Of a stretch of DNA of 64,000 nucleotides, positions 25,286 to 34,695 are shown piece after piece. Every line of letters begins with the position of its first letter. Position 1 is the first letter of the stretch. The notes under the pieces are model-generated. The model did not search any database. It saw nothing but the letters and a program-made list of their open reading frames with translations, and was not told the DNA's origin. The DNA lies in assembly GCF_013839445.1 (NCBI RefSeq), contig NZ_JACDIT010000002.1, positions 310,001 through 374,000 of the forward strand, given 5' to 3'. The stretch is from Chthonobacter albigriseus (GTDB lineage: Bacteria > Pseudomonadota > Alphaproteobacteria > Rhizobiales > Pleomorphomonadaceae). The position numbers and the translations under genes are program-made.

Positions 25286-25420
25286 AAATTGACCCGACTT
25301 CTTCACGGATTCAGGTGAACGTAACGGCGCCGGGCTACGTTAGAGCTCTGCGGCAGCCGGGGGGCGGCCGTGCCCTCGCCGGAACTGCCTTTCCGGCACT
25401 GTACGGGGAGAGCCGAGACG

Positions 25421-25903
25421 ATGAATCCGATCCGTCAGATGGCCTTCGAGAGCGTCGCCCGGGGAACGGGTTTCGCCGGACTTGCGATCGTGTGCATCCT
25501 GGTGGGGTTGTGCTGGAATCCGCCGCTGGCGGCCAAGACCGGCGGCATTCTCTGCCTGATGACGACGCTGACGCTGGCCGCCAAGGGATACACCGCGGCT
25601 TCGCGCGATCATCGGCTGACCGAGGCCTGGCTGCTCCTGGCGGAGGGCGAGCGCCCGCCGGCCGCCGTCGCCCAGCGGATCACCGCGTCGGCGCTGCAGG
25701 AGGCCTACTATTCCTTCGCGGTCAAGGGAGCGGCGATCAGCATCGCCATGTTCGGCCTGGCGGTGGTGTTCGCAGCGGCTATCCCGCCGGAGATGCTGCA
25801 GCTGAAGGGCCACAGGGTGGCCGCGCCGATCAGCGCCCACCACAGCAACGGATCGCCCGACCACTTCCGCTCGATCGCGTATGTCCGGGCCTTCAACGGC
25901 TAA
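25421..25903 (+). CDS. Hypothetical membrane protein
   Basis: A 160-residue protein with three hydrophobic segments (about 18-35, 37-53 and 103-127) and a hydrophilic tail. Between the segments is DHRLTEAWLLLAEGERPP. ATG 25421 follows GGGGAGAGCC and is preferred to an upstream ATG at 25370. The gap before it (25286-25420) contains a weak inverted repeat AACGTA-N12-TACGTT at 25318-25341 of unknown role. It ends 12 bases from a convergent amidohydrolase gene. No family was recognised. Confidence 0.6.
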   Translation: MNPIRQMAFESVARGTGFAGLAIVCILVGLCWNPPLAAKTGGILCLMTTLTLAAKGYTAASRDHRLTEAWLLLAEGERPPAAVAQRITASALQEAYYSFAVKGAAISIAMFGLAVVFAAAIPPEMLQLKGHRVAAPISAHHSNGSPDHFRSIAYVRAFNG

Positions 25904-25915
25904 GGCTCGCCGCGG

Positions 25916-27388
25916 TCAACCTTCCACGACGGGATAGCTCGAGCTGAAGATCTCGCCGACCGGCGGATGCCGGAAGGTGCGATCGGGGTAGCGGGCGACG
26001 AGGCCGTCGAACTGGGCCTGGGCGCGCGCCGTATCCGCCTTCTCGTCGACGCCGGGGATGATCCGGTTTTCCATCACGAAGCGGCCGTCGATGACGACGG
26101 TGGAAACATCGCGGCCCGAGGCGGCGATCAGCAGCGTCTGGATGGGGTCGATGACCTGGCCGATCGCCGGGCTTTTCAGGTCCACCACGATCAGGTCGGC
26201 GCGGCATCCCGGCGCGAGGCGGCCGAGGTCCGGACGATGGAGCGCGTCGGCGCCGCCAAGGGTGGCGGCGTCGAAGTAGTCCTCCGCGCGGCAGGCGGTG
26301 TCGTCGCTCTCCACGAAGCGGTTGACGAGCAGGCCGACCTGCATGTTGAGGATCATGTCGGGCGGCGCGGTGTCGGTGCCCATGCCGACCTTGAGGCCGC
26401 GCGCGCGGTAGCGGCGGAAGCTGTCGAGCCCGTCGCCGAAGCGGGCGGACACCAGCGGACAATGGACGATAGCGCTGCCGGCTTCGGCGATGATGTCGAG
26501 GTCGCGGCCGGGCTCGTCCATGTTGCGCGAGGGGCTGACGAAGGTGCCATGCGGCAGCAGCGTCCGATCGTCGAGGAAGCCGAGGCGGTCCAGCCACTCG
26601 ATCGAGGTGCAGCCGTGCAGGCGGCGGACGGTGTCGCGCTCGAAACGGCTCTGGGCGCAGTGGAGGCGGACCGGCACGCCGAGCTCCCGTCCGGCGGCGG
26701 CCGTGCGGGTCAGCAGCGCCTCGGTGCAGAACTCGATGCGGTCCGGTGCCAGCATGGTGCGGACGAGGCCGCCCGCCCTGCCCTCGACGTCGCGGCAGAA
26801 GCGGATCGCCTCGTCGAGGCCTGCGAGCCCGCGCGGCTCGTCGAAGTGGAGGACGATCGACCCGTCGCCAGCCACCAGCGAAGTGCCGGTGCGGTAGTTG
26901 GGGCCGAGGTAGACGCGAAGGCCCAGCCGCTCGGCGGCGTCCGCGGCGGCGGCGAACTCGTCGTAGGTTTCCGCCCAGGCCCGGTAGAAGGGCGAGGCGA
27001 TGGGGAGTGCGGTGGTGACGCCGTTTCGGATCAGGCGGCAGAAGGCATAGTGCTTCTGGAAGGCCAGTTCCTCGGGCGTGTACATCTCATAGGGACCGGC
27101 CTCGAAGTAGTCGACGGGCCAGACCCGGCCGGTGCGCCATTCCGGATGGTTGTCGAAGGAGAGGATGGTGGTGTCGAGGTCGGAGAGGGCGTCGAGGTCG
27201 ACGAAGCCGGGGGCGATCAGCGCGAAGCCGTAGTCGATCCGGCGAGCGACCTCGCCGGAAAAGCCGTGGCCGACGAACAGGATCGCGCCGTCCTCGAACA
27301 CCACTTCGCCCCGGCGATAGAGCTTGTGGCCGCCGTCCCTGAAACCGACCACCCATTCGGCGGTGACGAGAACCCGTTCTCCGGCCAT
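25916..27388 (-). CDS. Amidohydrolase-superfamily protein with altered HxH motif
   Basis: A 490-residue amidohydrolase of the chlorohydrolase/cytosine-deaminase-like group. Later metal and catalytic motifs are intact (RLHCAQS, LLPHGTF, MGTDTAPPDM), but the strand-1 PGxxxxHxH motif reads APGFVDLDALSD: the two histidines are D66 and L68. This changes or removes one metal site, though later ligands remain, so the protein could be a divergent mononuclear enzyme or a non-catalytic partner. It is the last gene of the operon with a canonical amidohydrolase and a dipeptide-type importer. AAGGAG precedes ATG 27388. The likely theme is deamination or hydrolysis of an imported nitrogenous compound. Confidence 0.8.
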   Translation of the reverse strand: MAGERVLVTAEWVVGFRDGGHKLYRRGEVVFEDGAILFVGHGFSGEVARRIDYGFALIAPGFVDLDALSDLDTTILSFDNHPEWRTGRVWPVDYFEAGPYEMYTPEELAFQKHYAFCRLIRNGVTTALPIASPFYRAWAETYDEFAAAADAAERLGLRVYLGPNYRTGTSLVAGDGSIVLHFDEPRGLAGLDEAIRFCRDVEGRAGGLVRTMLAPDRIEFCTEALLTRTAAAGRELGVPVRLHCAQSRFERDTVRRLHGCTSIEWLDRLGFLDDRTLLPHGTFVSPSRNMDEPGRDLDIIAEAGSAIVHCPLVSARFGDGLDSFRRYRARGLKVGMGTDTAPPDMILNMQVGLLVNRFVESDDTACRAEDYFDAATLGGADALHRPDLGRLAPGCRADLIVVDLKSPAIGQVIDPIQTLLIAASGRDVSTVVIDGRFVMENRIIPGVDEKADTARAQAQFDGLVARYPDRTFRHPPVGEIFSSSYPVVEG

Positions 27389-27398
27389 GGCGTCTCCT

Positions 27399-28919
27399 TC
27401 AGGCGATCCGGCCGGAGCCGTAGGGCGGTACCCATCGCATCATGCCGACGTCCTGGGCGAGCGCCCGGTCCAGCATCGCCTGATAGTAGGGCTTCAGGCG
27501 CTCCGCGTGCGCGTGGATCTTGTCGAAGGTTTCGGCGTGTTCGGCCATCGCCGCGCGGATCTCCGCCTTCAGCGCCGCCTCGTCGACGGTGGTGAGCTTG
27601 CCGTCGCGCATCACGATACGACCGGCGACCATGGTCATGACGACGGAGGAACCGTTCTCGCAGAATACCAGCTGGCGCTTCAGGTCGTTGAGCGGCGTGA
27701 AGGCGATGGTGTCGAGGTCGACGAGGATCAGGTCGGCGTCGTAGCCCGGTGCGATACAGCCGATGCGATCCTGAAGGCGCATGGAGCGGGCACCGCCGAG
27801 GATCACCGCGTCGAGGATCTCGTCCTCGCGGGGCCAGCGACGCCAGTCGGGATCGGCGACCTTCTGGACGAGGCCGACCTGCTTGGCGGCGGACCACACG
27901 TTGGCGCTGTCGTCCACCGCCGCCTCGTCGGTGCCGATGGCGATGGGGATGCCGGCGTCGCGGAGCGCGCGGAACGGCATGACGCCGGAGCCGACCTTCA
28001 GGTTGGAGATCGGATTGTGCGCCACCGAGCAGCCGGAGGCGGCCATGCGCGCGATGTCGTCGCCGTCGACCCAGATGGAGTGGATCACCATCTTGCGCTC
28101 GTCCAGACAGCCGAGGTCGTCGACGTAGGCGACCAGCGACTTGCCGTAGAGCTCCTGGCCGAGCACGCGCTGCAGGCGGGTCTCCAGGATGTGGATGTTG
28201 AAGGCGAGGTCGTGCTCGGCGGAGAGCGCGGTGAGGTCCTTCAGGTACTGCGGCGTGACGCGCTGCGGCGCCGAGCAGGACACGGAGCAGCGCAGGCGCC
28301 CGTCCTCGGCCTCGTGCCAGCGGCCGATGAACCACTTGCAGAGCTCGATCAGCTCCTCGCCAGACTGGATCGGCGCGCGGCGCATGCGCTCGCGCTCCTC
28401 CTCCGGAAGCAGGTCCTTCAGGAACGGAAACTTCTCGTATTCCACCACGTTCGGCTGGTCGATCGCCACGGTGGCGCGGATGCCGCTGTCGCGGTAGGCG
28501 CCCATGATGGCGTCGATCGTCTCCGGATAGGGCGTCGGGTTGAAGAAGGCGTCGTCGTGGACAGAGGTGATGCCGAGCTTCAGCATCTCCATCGCGCCCA
28601 GCATGGAGCGGAGGTAGTAGAGCCGCGCGCTCGCCGGGGTGTCGCCGATCGGCGGCACCTCATAGAGCATGAAGAGCTCCAGCGGCATGTCCACCATCGC
28701 GCCCTTCAGGAGATTGGCGGGCGAGTGGAGGTGGGCGTTGACCAGGCCCGGCATGACGAGCTTGCCCGTGCCGTCGATCACCTCGGCATCCGGCGGCGCA
28801 GGGAGGTCCGGCCCGACCGCCGCGATGGTGCGGCCCGTGACAAGGACGTCGGCGCGGGGCCATTCCGTGCGGTCGGCGTCGAAGGTGAGCACGCGGGCGT
28901 TGCGGATCAGGATCGACAT
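27399..28919 (-). CDS. Amidohydrolase (SAH/8-oxoguanine deaminase, chlorohydrolase type)
   Basis: A 506-residue metal-dependent hydrolase with all expected ligands: NAHLHSP (HxH), FNIHILET, MVIHSIWVD and IAIGTDEAAVDD. This arrangement fits the aminohydrolase branch that includes S-adenosylhomocysteine, 8-oxoguanine and triazine (AtzA) hydrolases, which replace ring amino or halogen groups by hydroxyl. The exact substrate cannot be read from sequence. It is 10 bases upstream of the altered amidohydrolase and 39 bases downstream of the permease gene, so imported substrate is probably processed by this enzyme in the cytoplasm. Confidence 0.85.
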   Translation of the reverse strand: MSILIRNARVLTFDADRTEWPRADVLVTGRTIAAVGPDLPAPPDAEVIDGTGKLVMPGLVNAHLHSPANLLKGAMVDMPLELFMLYEVPPIGDTPASARLYYLRSMLGAMEMLKLGITSVHDDAFFNPTPYPETIDAIMGAYRDSGIRATVAIDQPNVVEYEKFPFLKDLLPEEERERMRRAPIQSGEELIELCKWFIGRWHEAEDGRLRCSVSCSAPQRVTPQYLKDLTALSAEHDLAFNIHILETRLQRVLGQELYGKSLVAYVDDLGCLDERKMVIHSIWVDGDDIARMAASGCSVAHNPISNLKVGSGVMPFRALRDAGIPIAIGTDEAAVDDSANVWSAAKQVGLVQKVADPDWRRWPREDEILDAVILGGARSMRLQDRIGCIAPGYDADLILVDLDTIAFTPLNDLKRQLVFCENGSSVVMTMVAGRIVMRDGKLTTVDEAALKAEIRAAMAEHAETFDKIHAHAERLKPYYQAMLDRALAQDVGMMRWVPPYGSGRIA

Positions 28920-28958
28920 GGACAGGCTTCTTCTGCTCGGGCGACGGGCATGCGGTGG

Positions 28959-29840
28959 TCAGCTCCCCATCGAGGCGCGAACGCGCGGGTCGAGCGCGTC
29001 GCGGATGCCGTCGCCGACGAGGCTGCAGGCGACGACGAGGAGCGTGAGGAAGAGGCCGGGAATGGCCGAGACGTGCGGGGCGACGAAGACGACGGTGCGT
29101 CCCTCGGCGACCATGATGCCCCACTCGGCGCCGGGCGGCTGGACGCCGAGGCCGAGGAAGCTGAGGCCGGCGGCGGTGATGACGATGCTGCCGACGATGG
29201 TCGTGGAGTAGACGATCGCGGCGGACGCCACATTGGGCAGCAGCTCGGCGAAGAGGATGGCCGGGGTCGACGTGCCAGCCGCCCGCAGCGCCTCGACGTA
29301 GGGCATCGACTTCTGCTCCACGGTCGCCTGGTAGACGACGCGGACGTTGTAGGGCAGGAGCACGATGACCAGCGAGATCATCATGTTCTCCACGCCCGGG
29401 CCGAGGAAGGCCGCCACCATGATGGCGAGCAGCGCCATCGGGAAGGCGAAGAGCACGTCCATCACGCGCAGGATCGCGGCGCCGAGGCTGTCGTACCAGG
29501 CGGCGATCATGCCGATGGGGATGGAGATCGCGGCGCCGACCGCCACCGGGATGATGCCCGCCGCGAGCGTCAGCCGGGCGCCCCAGATCAGACGGGAGAG
29601 GATGTCTCGGCCCTGGTGGTCGAGGCCGAGGAGGTGGCCCTCGGTGCCGGGCGGCATCAGGCGGAACATCGGCGTGGCCTCGTCCGGCCCGAAGGGGGCC
29701 AGCCACGGCGCGAAGATCGCCGCGAAGCAGATCACGGCCAGAAGGAAGAGGCCCGTTGCGCAGGCGCGGTCGGAAAGCAGCACGCGCAGCGTCGGCGAGC
29801 GCAGCCAGCGGCGGCGCGGGGGCGTGGCGACGGCGGTCAT
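28959..29840 (-). CDS. dppC: Dipeptide-type ABC importer permease C
   Basis: A 293-residue permease of the DppC/OppC type: a short cytoplasmic N-terminus, one membrane segment, the family stretch LLGLDHQGRDILSRLIWGARLTL, and the coupling loop EALRAAGTSTPAILFAELLPN. The ATG at 29840 overlaps the stop of dppB by four bases. With dppB, two ATPases and a family 5 binding protein it makes a complete importer; because amidohydrolases follow in the operon the cargo may be a heterocycle or nucleoside derivative rather than a peptide. Confidence 0.9.
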   Translation of the reverse strand: MTAVATPPRRRWLRSPTLRVLLSDRACATGLFLLAVICFAAIFAPWLAPFGPDEATPMFRLMPPGTEGHLLGLDHQGRDILSRLIWGARLTLAAGIIPVAVGAAISIPIGMIAAWYDSLGAAILRVMDVLFAFPMALLAIMVAAFLGPGVENMMISLVIVLLPYNVRVVYQATVEQKSMPYVEALRAAGTSTPAILFAELLPNVASAAIVYSTTIVGSIVITAAGLSFLGLGVQPPGAEWGIMVAEGRTVVFVAPHVSAIPGLFLTLLVVACSLVGDGIRDALDPRVRASMGS

Positions 29841-30784
29841 GCGCTCCTCCGCGGGTCAAGCGCCTTGGCGAGCACATCCGAGATGAGGTTGCCGATGACG
29901 AAAACGGCGGCGATGGCGAGCACGCTACCCTGCACCACCGGGAAGTCGCGCTGGATGATCGCCTGATAGAGCTGCAGGCCGATGCCCGGCCAGTTGAAGA
30001 CGATCTCGGAGAAGACCGCGTTGCCGAAGATGTAGCCGATCTGCAGGCCGGAGATGCCGACGTAGGTCGGCAGCACGTTGCGCACCGCCTCCAGGTAAAC
30101 CACGCGCCGTTCCGACAGACCGCGTGCCCGGGCGGCGAGGATGTAGGGCTGGGTCATCACGTCGATCATCCGCCCGCGGGTGACGCGGGTGACGATCGCC
30201 AGCGACGAGACCGCCGTGGTGATCGCCGGCAGAACGAGGTGATGCAGCACGTCGGGCCAGCCGCCGGGGTTCGCCATGTCGTACATGCCGGAGATCGGGA
30301 ACATCCGGAGCTGCAGGCCGAAGACGTAGAGCAGCACGATGCCGAGCCAGAAGGGCGGCATGGACGCGCAGAACAGCGTGAAGAGGACGACGACCCGGTC
30401 GCGCTTGGAGCGATGGTGGCCGCCGGCGATCGCAGCAAGGCCGAGACCGAAGGCGAGCACGAGGAAGAGGCTCGCGGCCATCAGAAGCAGCGAAGCGCCG
30501 ATCTTGTCGAGGATCACCGTCGTGACGGGCACGCCGAGCGCGATGGAACGGCCGAAGTCGCCGCTGAGCACGTTGCCAAGCCAGATCCCGTACTGGATGA
30601 GGATGGGCCGGTTCAGCCCCAGTTCCTCGCGCAGCGCCTGCACGTTCTCCTCGGTGGCGCTGTAGCCGAGGATGAACCGCGCCACGTCACCCGGCACGAG
30701 TTGGAGCGCGACGAAGACAACGAAGGACACCCCGAGAAGAACCGGGATGGCGCCGAGCAGGCGTTTGGCGATCAGCATGAGCAT
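29837..30784 (-). CDS. dppB: Dipeptide-type ABC importer permease B
   Basis: A 315-residue DppB/OppB permease: MLMLIAKRLLGAIPVLLGVSFVVFVALQLVPGD at the start, GDFGRSIALGVPV in the periplasmic domain, and the coupling loop AARARGLSERRVVYLEAVRNVLP. ATG 30784 is chosen since the protein then begins with the family's usual short lead into the first membrane helix; the upstream extension is proline- and glycine-rich and overlaps the hairpin zone. A second ATG two codons later is possible. Confidence 0.9.
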   Translation of the reverse strand: MLMLIAKRLLGAIPVLLGVSFVVFVALQLVPGDVARFILGYSATEENVQALREELGLNRPILIQYGIWLGNVLSGDFGRSIALGVPVTTVILDKIGASLLLMAASLFLVLAFGLGLAAIAGGHHRSKRDRVVVLFTLFCASMPPFWLGIVLLYVFGLQLRMFPISGMYDMANPGGWPDVLHHLVLPAITTAVSSLAIVTRVTRGRMIDVMTQPYILAARARGLSERRVVYLEAVRNVLPTYVGISGLQIGYIFGNAVFSEIVFNWPGIGLQLYQAIIQRDFPVVQGSVLAIAAVFVIGNLISDVLAKALDPRRSA

Positions 30785-30901
30785 GTCGGGGTCCGAGCCT
30801 CTCAATCCGGACCGGACGGGGCCCTTCGACAGGGCTCCGGCCGGCGGCTTGTCGGTGGCGTCGGGAGGGGGCGCCCCGGGGGAGCGCGCCCCGCCCCCCC
30901 C

Positions 30902-30928
30902 CCGGGGGCCGTTGGCGGGCACCCCCGG
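30902..30928 (-). terminator. GC-rich hairpin and C-tract between binding-protein and permease genes
   Basis: On the minus strand, just after the binding-protein stop, CCGGGGG and CCCCCGG form a 7-base stem with a 13-base loop. It adjoins a 10-base C homopolymer on the plus strand (30894-30903) within an extremely GC-rich gap. No T-run follows, so a role in mRNA stability or partial attenuation is more likely than full termination. Confidence 0.45.
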
Positions 30929-30932
30929 TCGA

Positions 30933-32549
30933 TCACTCCCTGTTGACGCCGGGGGAGTCGGCCCAATGCTGCGGGGCGAGGACGAAGCCCTTGACGTTGG
31001 GACGCGTCACGTAGACCTGGATCGGCGTGTAGACCGGGATGAAGGCCGCATCGGCGGTGACGATGTCGCGCACCTCGTGAAGGGTCTTGATCATCTCCTC
31101 CTCGCTGGCGGCGCTGCGCGCCTTGGCGAGAAGCTCGTCCATCTTCGGATTGTCGTAGTAGCCGGAGTTGAAGCCGTTCGGCGGCATCGCGGCCTTGGTC
31201 AGGACGAGGTCGAGCCAGAAGAAGCCGGTCTCGCCCCAGGAGACCTGCATGCAGCAGGAGCCCTCGCGGATACCCTTGGCGAGCATGTCCCAGTAGGTGC
31301 CGTTGTCGAACACCTCGATGGTCGCCTTGATGCCGATGCGGGCGAGATCGCGCTGGATCCATTCCGCGTCGGCGCGGGTGTTGACGTCGCCGCCGCCGCC
31401 CATCGTCCAGTCGAGGCGGGTCTCGAAGCCGTCGGGATAGCCGGCCTCGGCCAGGAGCTTCTTGGCGCCTTCCGGATCATAGGGGAAGTCGCGGTACTCG
31501 GGGTCCCAACCGGGGCCGCCGAAGTTGAGAATGCCGTAGGCAGGCACCGCCATGCCGCGGCGCAGGAACTTGGCCATGCCCTCGCGGTCGATGGCCATGG
31601 CCATCGCCTTGCGCACGCGCACGTCCTGGAGCGGCTTTTCCTTGAAGTTCAGCCAGATCGGATAGACCGTCGCGGCCGGACCCTTGAAGACGGTGAGGCC
31701 CTGGGCCTCCAGGTACTCGATGCTGTCCGGCGACGGGGTGGCGATCATGTCGAGCTCGCCGGTCATCAGGCCGAGCTCGCGGGTGGCGACCTCAGGGATG
31801 CCGCGCAGGATCAGCTTGTCGACCTTGGGCGTGCGCTTGGGGTCCCAGTAGCTGGCGTTCTTGGTGAGTACGGCCTTCTCGCCGACGACGCGCTCGGTCA
31901 GCATGAAGGGGCCGGTGCCGACAGCGTTGGCGTTGATGCCGTCGTTGCCGTACTTCTCCACCGCCGCCGGGGAGATGAAGCGCGGGGTGCCGGAGCCGCC
32001 GGCCGCCATGCGGCGCAGCAGTTCGGAGTTCGGCTGCTTCAGCTTGATCTCGTAGGTGTAGTCGTCGACCACCTTGTAGCTGGCCACGTCGCCCCAGACC
32101 CACTGCATCATGCCGACGGCGCCGGGCTGGTGGAACTGGAAGCTCGGATCCAGCATGCGCTTCATGTTGAAGTCGACCGCGGCGGCGTTGAAGTCGGTGC
32201 CGTCGTGGAACTTGACCCCCTGCCGGAGCTTGAAGGTGTAGGTCAGCTTGTCCTCGCTGATCGTCCAGGACTCCGCGAGCGCCGGAACGATCGGCGGGGC
32301 CGGTACGTCGGCGACCAGCAGGTCCTCGGCGACGAAGCCTTCGTAGACGTGGCTGAGTGCCTTGAAGGTGTTCCAGGTGCCGGAGATGTGCGGATCGAGC
32401 TTGGCGAGGTCCGCCTCGATGCCGATCGTCAGCGTGGTCTCGGCCGAGGCCTTGCCGACCGTGCCGAACAGCGACGTCGATGCGAGCGCCGCCGCCACAA
32501 GGATGCCGGCGATACCGCGCCGGGTTGTCGAAAACAGCTTCCCTGTCAT
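30933..32549 (-). CDS. Family 5 ABC importer binding protein
   Basis: A 538-residue periplasmic binding protein with a signal peptide (to about residue 36, ending KASA). It has the family 5 pattern: TLTIGIEADLAKLDPHISG, LAESWTISEDKLTYTFKLRQGVKFHDGTDFNAAAV, and KAMAMAIDREGMAKFLRRG. Such proteins bind peptides, nickel complexes, opines or other medium-sized solutes. It is the third gene of the operon, after the two ATPase genes, and is separated from the permease gene by a GC-rich hairpin. Confidence 0.92.
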   Translation of the reverse strand: MTGKLFSTTRRGIAGILVAAALASTSLFGTVGKASAETTLTIGIEADLAKLDPHISGTWNTFKALSHVYEGFVAEDLLVADVPAPPIVPALAESWTISEDKLTYTFKLRQGVKFHDGTDFNAAAVDFNMKRMLDPSFQFHQPGAVGMMQWVWGDVASYKVVDDYTYEIKLKQPNSELLRRMAAGGSGTPRFISPAAVEKYGNDGINANAVGTGPFMLTERVVGEKAVLTKNASYWDPKRTPKVDKLILRGIPEVATRELGLMTGELDMIATPSPDSIEYLEAQGLTVFKGPAATVYPIWLNFKEKPLQDVRVRKAMAMAIDREGMAKFLRRGMAVPAYGILNFGGPGWDPEYRDFPYDPEGAKKLLAEAGYPDGFETRLDWTMGGGGDVNTRADAEWIQRDLARIGIKATIEVFDNGTYWDMLAKGIREGSCCMQVSWGETGFFWLDLVLTKAAMPPNGFNSGYYDNPKMDELLAKARSAASEEEMIKTLHEVRDIVTADAAFIPVYTPIQVYVTRPNVKGFVLAPQHWADSPGVNRE

Positions 32550-32582
32550 CGTGTTTCCCTCATTTGCTTGAGCGAAGGCCGT

Positions 32583-33431
32583 TCAGGCCGCGCCGGTGTC
32601 GACCCCTTCGAGGCGTCTCGTCAGGGCATCCCAGTCGGGCGGCGCGTCCAGGCGGAGCACGCCGTCGAGAAGGTTTCGGGTGTAGGGGTGTTGCGGGTCG
32701 TTCCAGACCGCCTCGGCCGTGCCGCGCTCCACGACGCGCCCGTGGCGCATGACGACCACCTCGTCGGCCATGAACTCGATGAGCTTCAGGTCGTGGGTGA
32801 CGAAGAGGTAGGTCAGGCCGAGCTCGGCCTGGATGTCGAGCAGCAGGTTGAGGATCTGCGCCTGGACGGAGACGTCGAGGGCGGAGACCGGCTCGTCGAG
32901 GAACAGGAACTTCGGTTCCAGCGCCAGCGCCCGGGCGATGGCGACGCGCTGGCACTGGCCGCCGCTGATCTCGTTGGGGTAGCGGGTCGCCTGCGACGGA
33001 TCGAGCCCGCAGAGGCGCATCAACCGCTCGACCCGGTCGCGCGACTCCTGCCCCCGGATGCCGAAGTTGGCGAGCGGGCGGGCGATGTTGGCGCCGATCG
33101 TGCGGCGCGGGTTGAGCGACAGCAGCGGGTCCTGGAAGACCATCTGCATGTGCCGGCGGGTGGCGCGAAGGTCCTCACCGCCGATCGCGGTGATATCGCG
33201 CCCGTCGAAGTGGATGGACCCGGCGGTCGGCTCGATCAGGCGGATCAGCATGCGCCCGAGGGTGGATTTGCCGGAACCGGACTCGCCCACGCAGCCGAGC
33301 GTGCCGCCGGCGGGAATGGCGATGTCGACGCCTTCGACGGCGACCTTCTCCTCGCGCGCGCCGCCCCACCAGCCGCCCGACGTGAAGGTCTTGCCGAGCC
33401 CGCGGGTCTCGACGAGCGGTGCGGCGGTCAT
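32583..33431 (-). CDS. dppF: Dipeptide-type ABC importer ATPase F
   Basis: A 282-residue ATPase: Walker [10 protein letters not shown], signature ISGGQCQR, Walker B FLFLDEPVSALD, switch histidine in FVTHDLKLIEF, with the DppF/OppF hallmark HMQMVFQDPLLSLNPRRTI. The C-terminal extension is short and lacks the cysteine-rich tail that dppD has. ATG 33431 overlaps the upstream dppD stop by four bases. It is one half of the heterodimeric motor of the importer. Confidence 0.92.
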   Translation of the reverse strand: MTAAPLVETRGLGKTFTSGGWWGGAREEKVAVEGVDIAIPAGGTLGCVGESGSGKSTLGRMLIRLIEPTAGSIHFDGRDITAIGGEDLRATRRHMQMVFQDPLLSLNPRRTIGANIARPLANFGIRGQESRDRVERLMRLCGLDPSQATRYPNEISGGQCQRVAIARALALEPKFLFLDEPVSALDVSVQAQILNLLLDIQAELGLTYLFVTHDLKLIEFMADEVVVMRHGRVVERGTAEAVWNDPQHPYTRNLLDGVLRLDAPPDWDALTRRLEGVDTGAA

Positions 33432-34474
33432 GCGCGCCCTCCCTCGACGTCGGTGAAGTGGCAGCGCACGCGCGTGTCGGCGCCGGCGGGCCTGAGGTTC
33501 GGGCGTTCGGTCCGGCAGCGGTCGACCGCCATCGCGCAACGCCCGGCGAAGCGGCAGCCGGTGGCGTCGGGCGGGACGGGCGCGGGGTAGCCCTCGATGT
33601 AGGCGAGCCGGTCCGTCCGTCGGGACGGGTCGGGCACGGAGGCGAGCAGCGCCTGCGAATAGGGATGGAAGGGCTTGGCGAGGATGGCGTCGACGCTGCC
33701 GACCTCCTGGATCTCGCCGCCGTAGAGCACGATCACGCGGTCGGCGAGCGAGCGGACGAGCGCGAGATCGTGGCTGACGAGCAGGATCGAGACGCCCGTC
33801 TCGCGCCGCAGGCGGTAGAGGTAGGCGAGGATCTGCATCTGGACCGCGACGTCGAGGGCGGTGGTCGGCTCGTCGGCGATCAGGAGGTCCGGGCTGCCGG
33901 CGAGCGCCATCGCGATGCAGACGCGCTGGCACATGCCGCCGGAGAGCTGGTGCGGGAACGACGCCGCGACGCGGGCCGGTTCGTGGAAGCCGAGCAGCGA
34001 CAGAAGGTCCAGCGCGCGGGCAGAACGGGCGGTTCCCGTCAACTCCGGCGCGCAAGCGCGGAGCGTGATGTCGAGCTGGTCGCCGATGCGGTAGCTGGGG
34101 TTGAGCGCCGCGCGGGGCGTCTGCGAGATGTAGGCGATGCGCCGGCCGCGCAGGGCCTGCATCTCGCGCGGCGGGATGGCGAGGATGTCACGGCCGTCGA
34201 ACAGCGCCTGACCGGCGATCAGCCGCCCCGGCTTGGGCACGAGCCCGAGCAGCGCGAGCGCGCTCACCGACTTGCCGGAGCCGGATTCGCCGACCAGGCC
34301 GACGATCTCGCCGCGGCCGATCGTGAAGCTGACGTCGTTGACGGCGCGGTAGGTACCGCGCTCGGTCTCGAAGTCGACCGTCAGCCCGGACACGGTGACG
34401 ACCGGGTCCGTGGAGACCGCACGTTCGCTCCCACCGGCGCTGCGCACGCCGGTTCCGCCCAGACGATCACGCAT
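33428..34474 (-). CDS. dppD: Dipeptide-type ABC importer ATPase D
   Basis: A 348-residue ATPase: Walker [29 protein letters not shown], signature LSGGMCQR, Walker [13 protein letters not shown], and the OppD C-terminal domain with [21 protein letters not shown], where three cysteines fit the Fe-S-like tail of this family. ATG 34474 is preceded by AGGGG at a good distance. It is the first gene of the operon, so the promoter should lie in 34475-34700, a stretch in which I see no clear promoter motif. Confidence 0.92.
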   Translation of the reverse strand: MRDRLGGTGVRSAGGSERAVSTDPVVTVSGLTVDFETERGTYRAVNDVSFTIGRGEIVGLVGESGSGKSVSALALLGLVPKPGRLIAGQALFDGRDILAIPPREMQALRGRRIAYISQTPRAALNPSYRIGDQLDITLRACAPELTGTARSARALDLLSLLGFHEPARVAASFPHQLSGGMCQRVCIAMALAGSPDLLIADEPTTALDVAVQMQILAYLYRLRRETGVSILLVSHDLALVRSLADRVIVLYGGEIQEVGSVDAILAKPFHPYSQALLASVPDPSRRTDRLAYIEGYPAPVPPDATGCRFAGRCAMAVDRCRTERPNLRPAGADTRVRCHFTDVEGGRA

Positions 34475-34695
34475 CGTGATCACCCCTGATGGAATTGGCA
34501 CGCCAACCCTTGGGAAATCGCCGAACAGTCGACGACCGCGCTGAAAAGAGGTTTGCAAGCGGTGTGCCAACCCCGAAGAAGGGTCGATCGGCCCGCGTAC
34601 GCACGCTGGGCTTCAACGTTCCCGGTCATTCGCAAGTGGAATGTCGCTTTCAGAGGCACCGTCCTGGTCAATTTCCGCGCACGTCCAATTCGGAT
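34475..34695. other. Intergenic stretch between dppD and the hipBA operators
   Basis: This is the left 221 bases of a 361-base gene-free gap. It should carry the promoter of the leftward importer operon. I see no clear -35/-10 pair, repeat or RNA structure; only a plain ribosome site next to dppD. Confidence 0.4.

Noticed and set aside
25318-25341. Terminator at AACGTA-N12-TACGTT
   Set aside because: Only six paired bases and no T-run; too weak to call.
27324-33590. Very long plus-strand frames (about 880 and 970 residues) across the amidohydrolase/importer operon
   Set aside because: They run antisense to well-defined genes and have arginine-, glycine- and histidine-rich composition with no recognisable domain.
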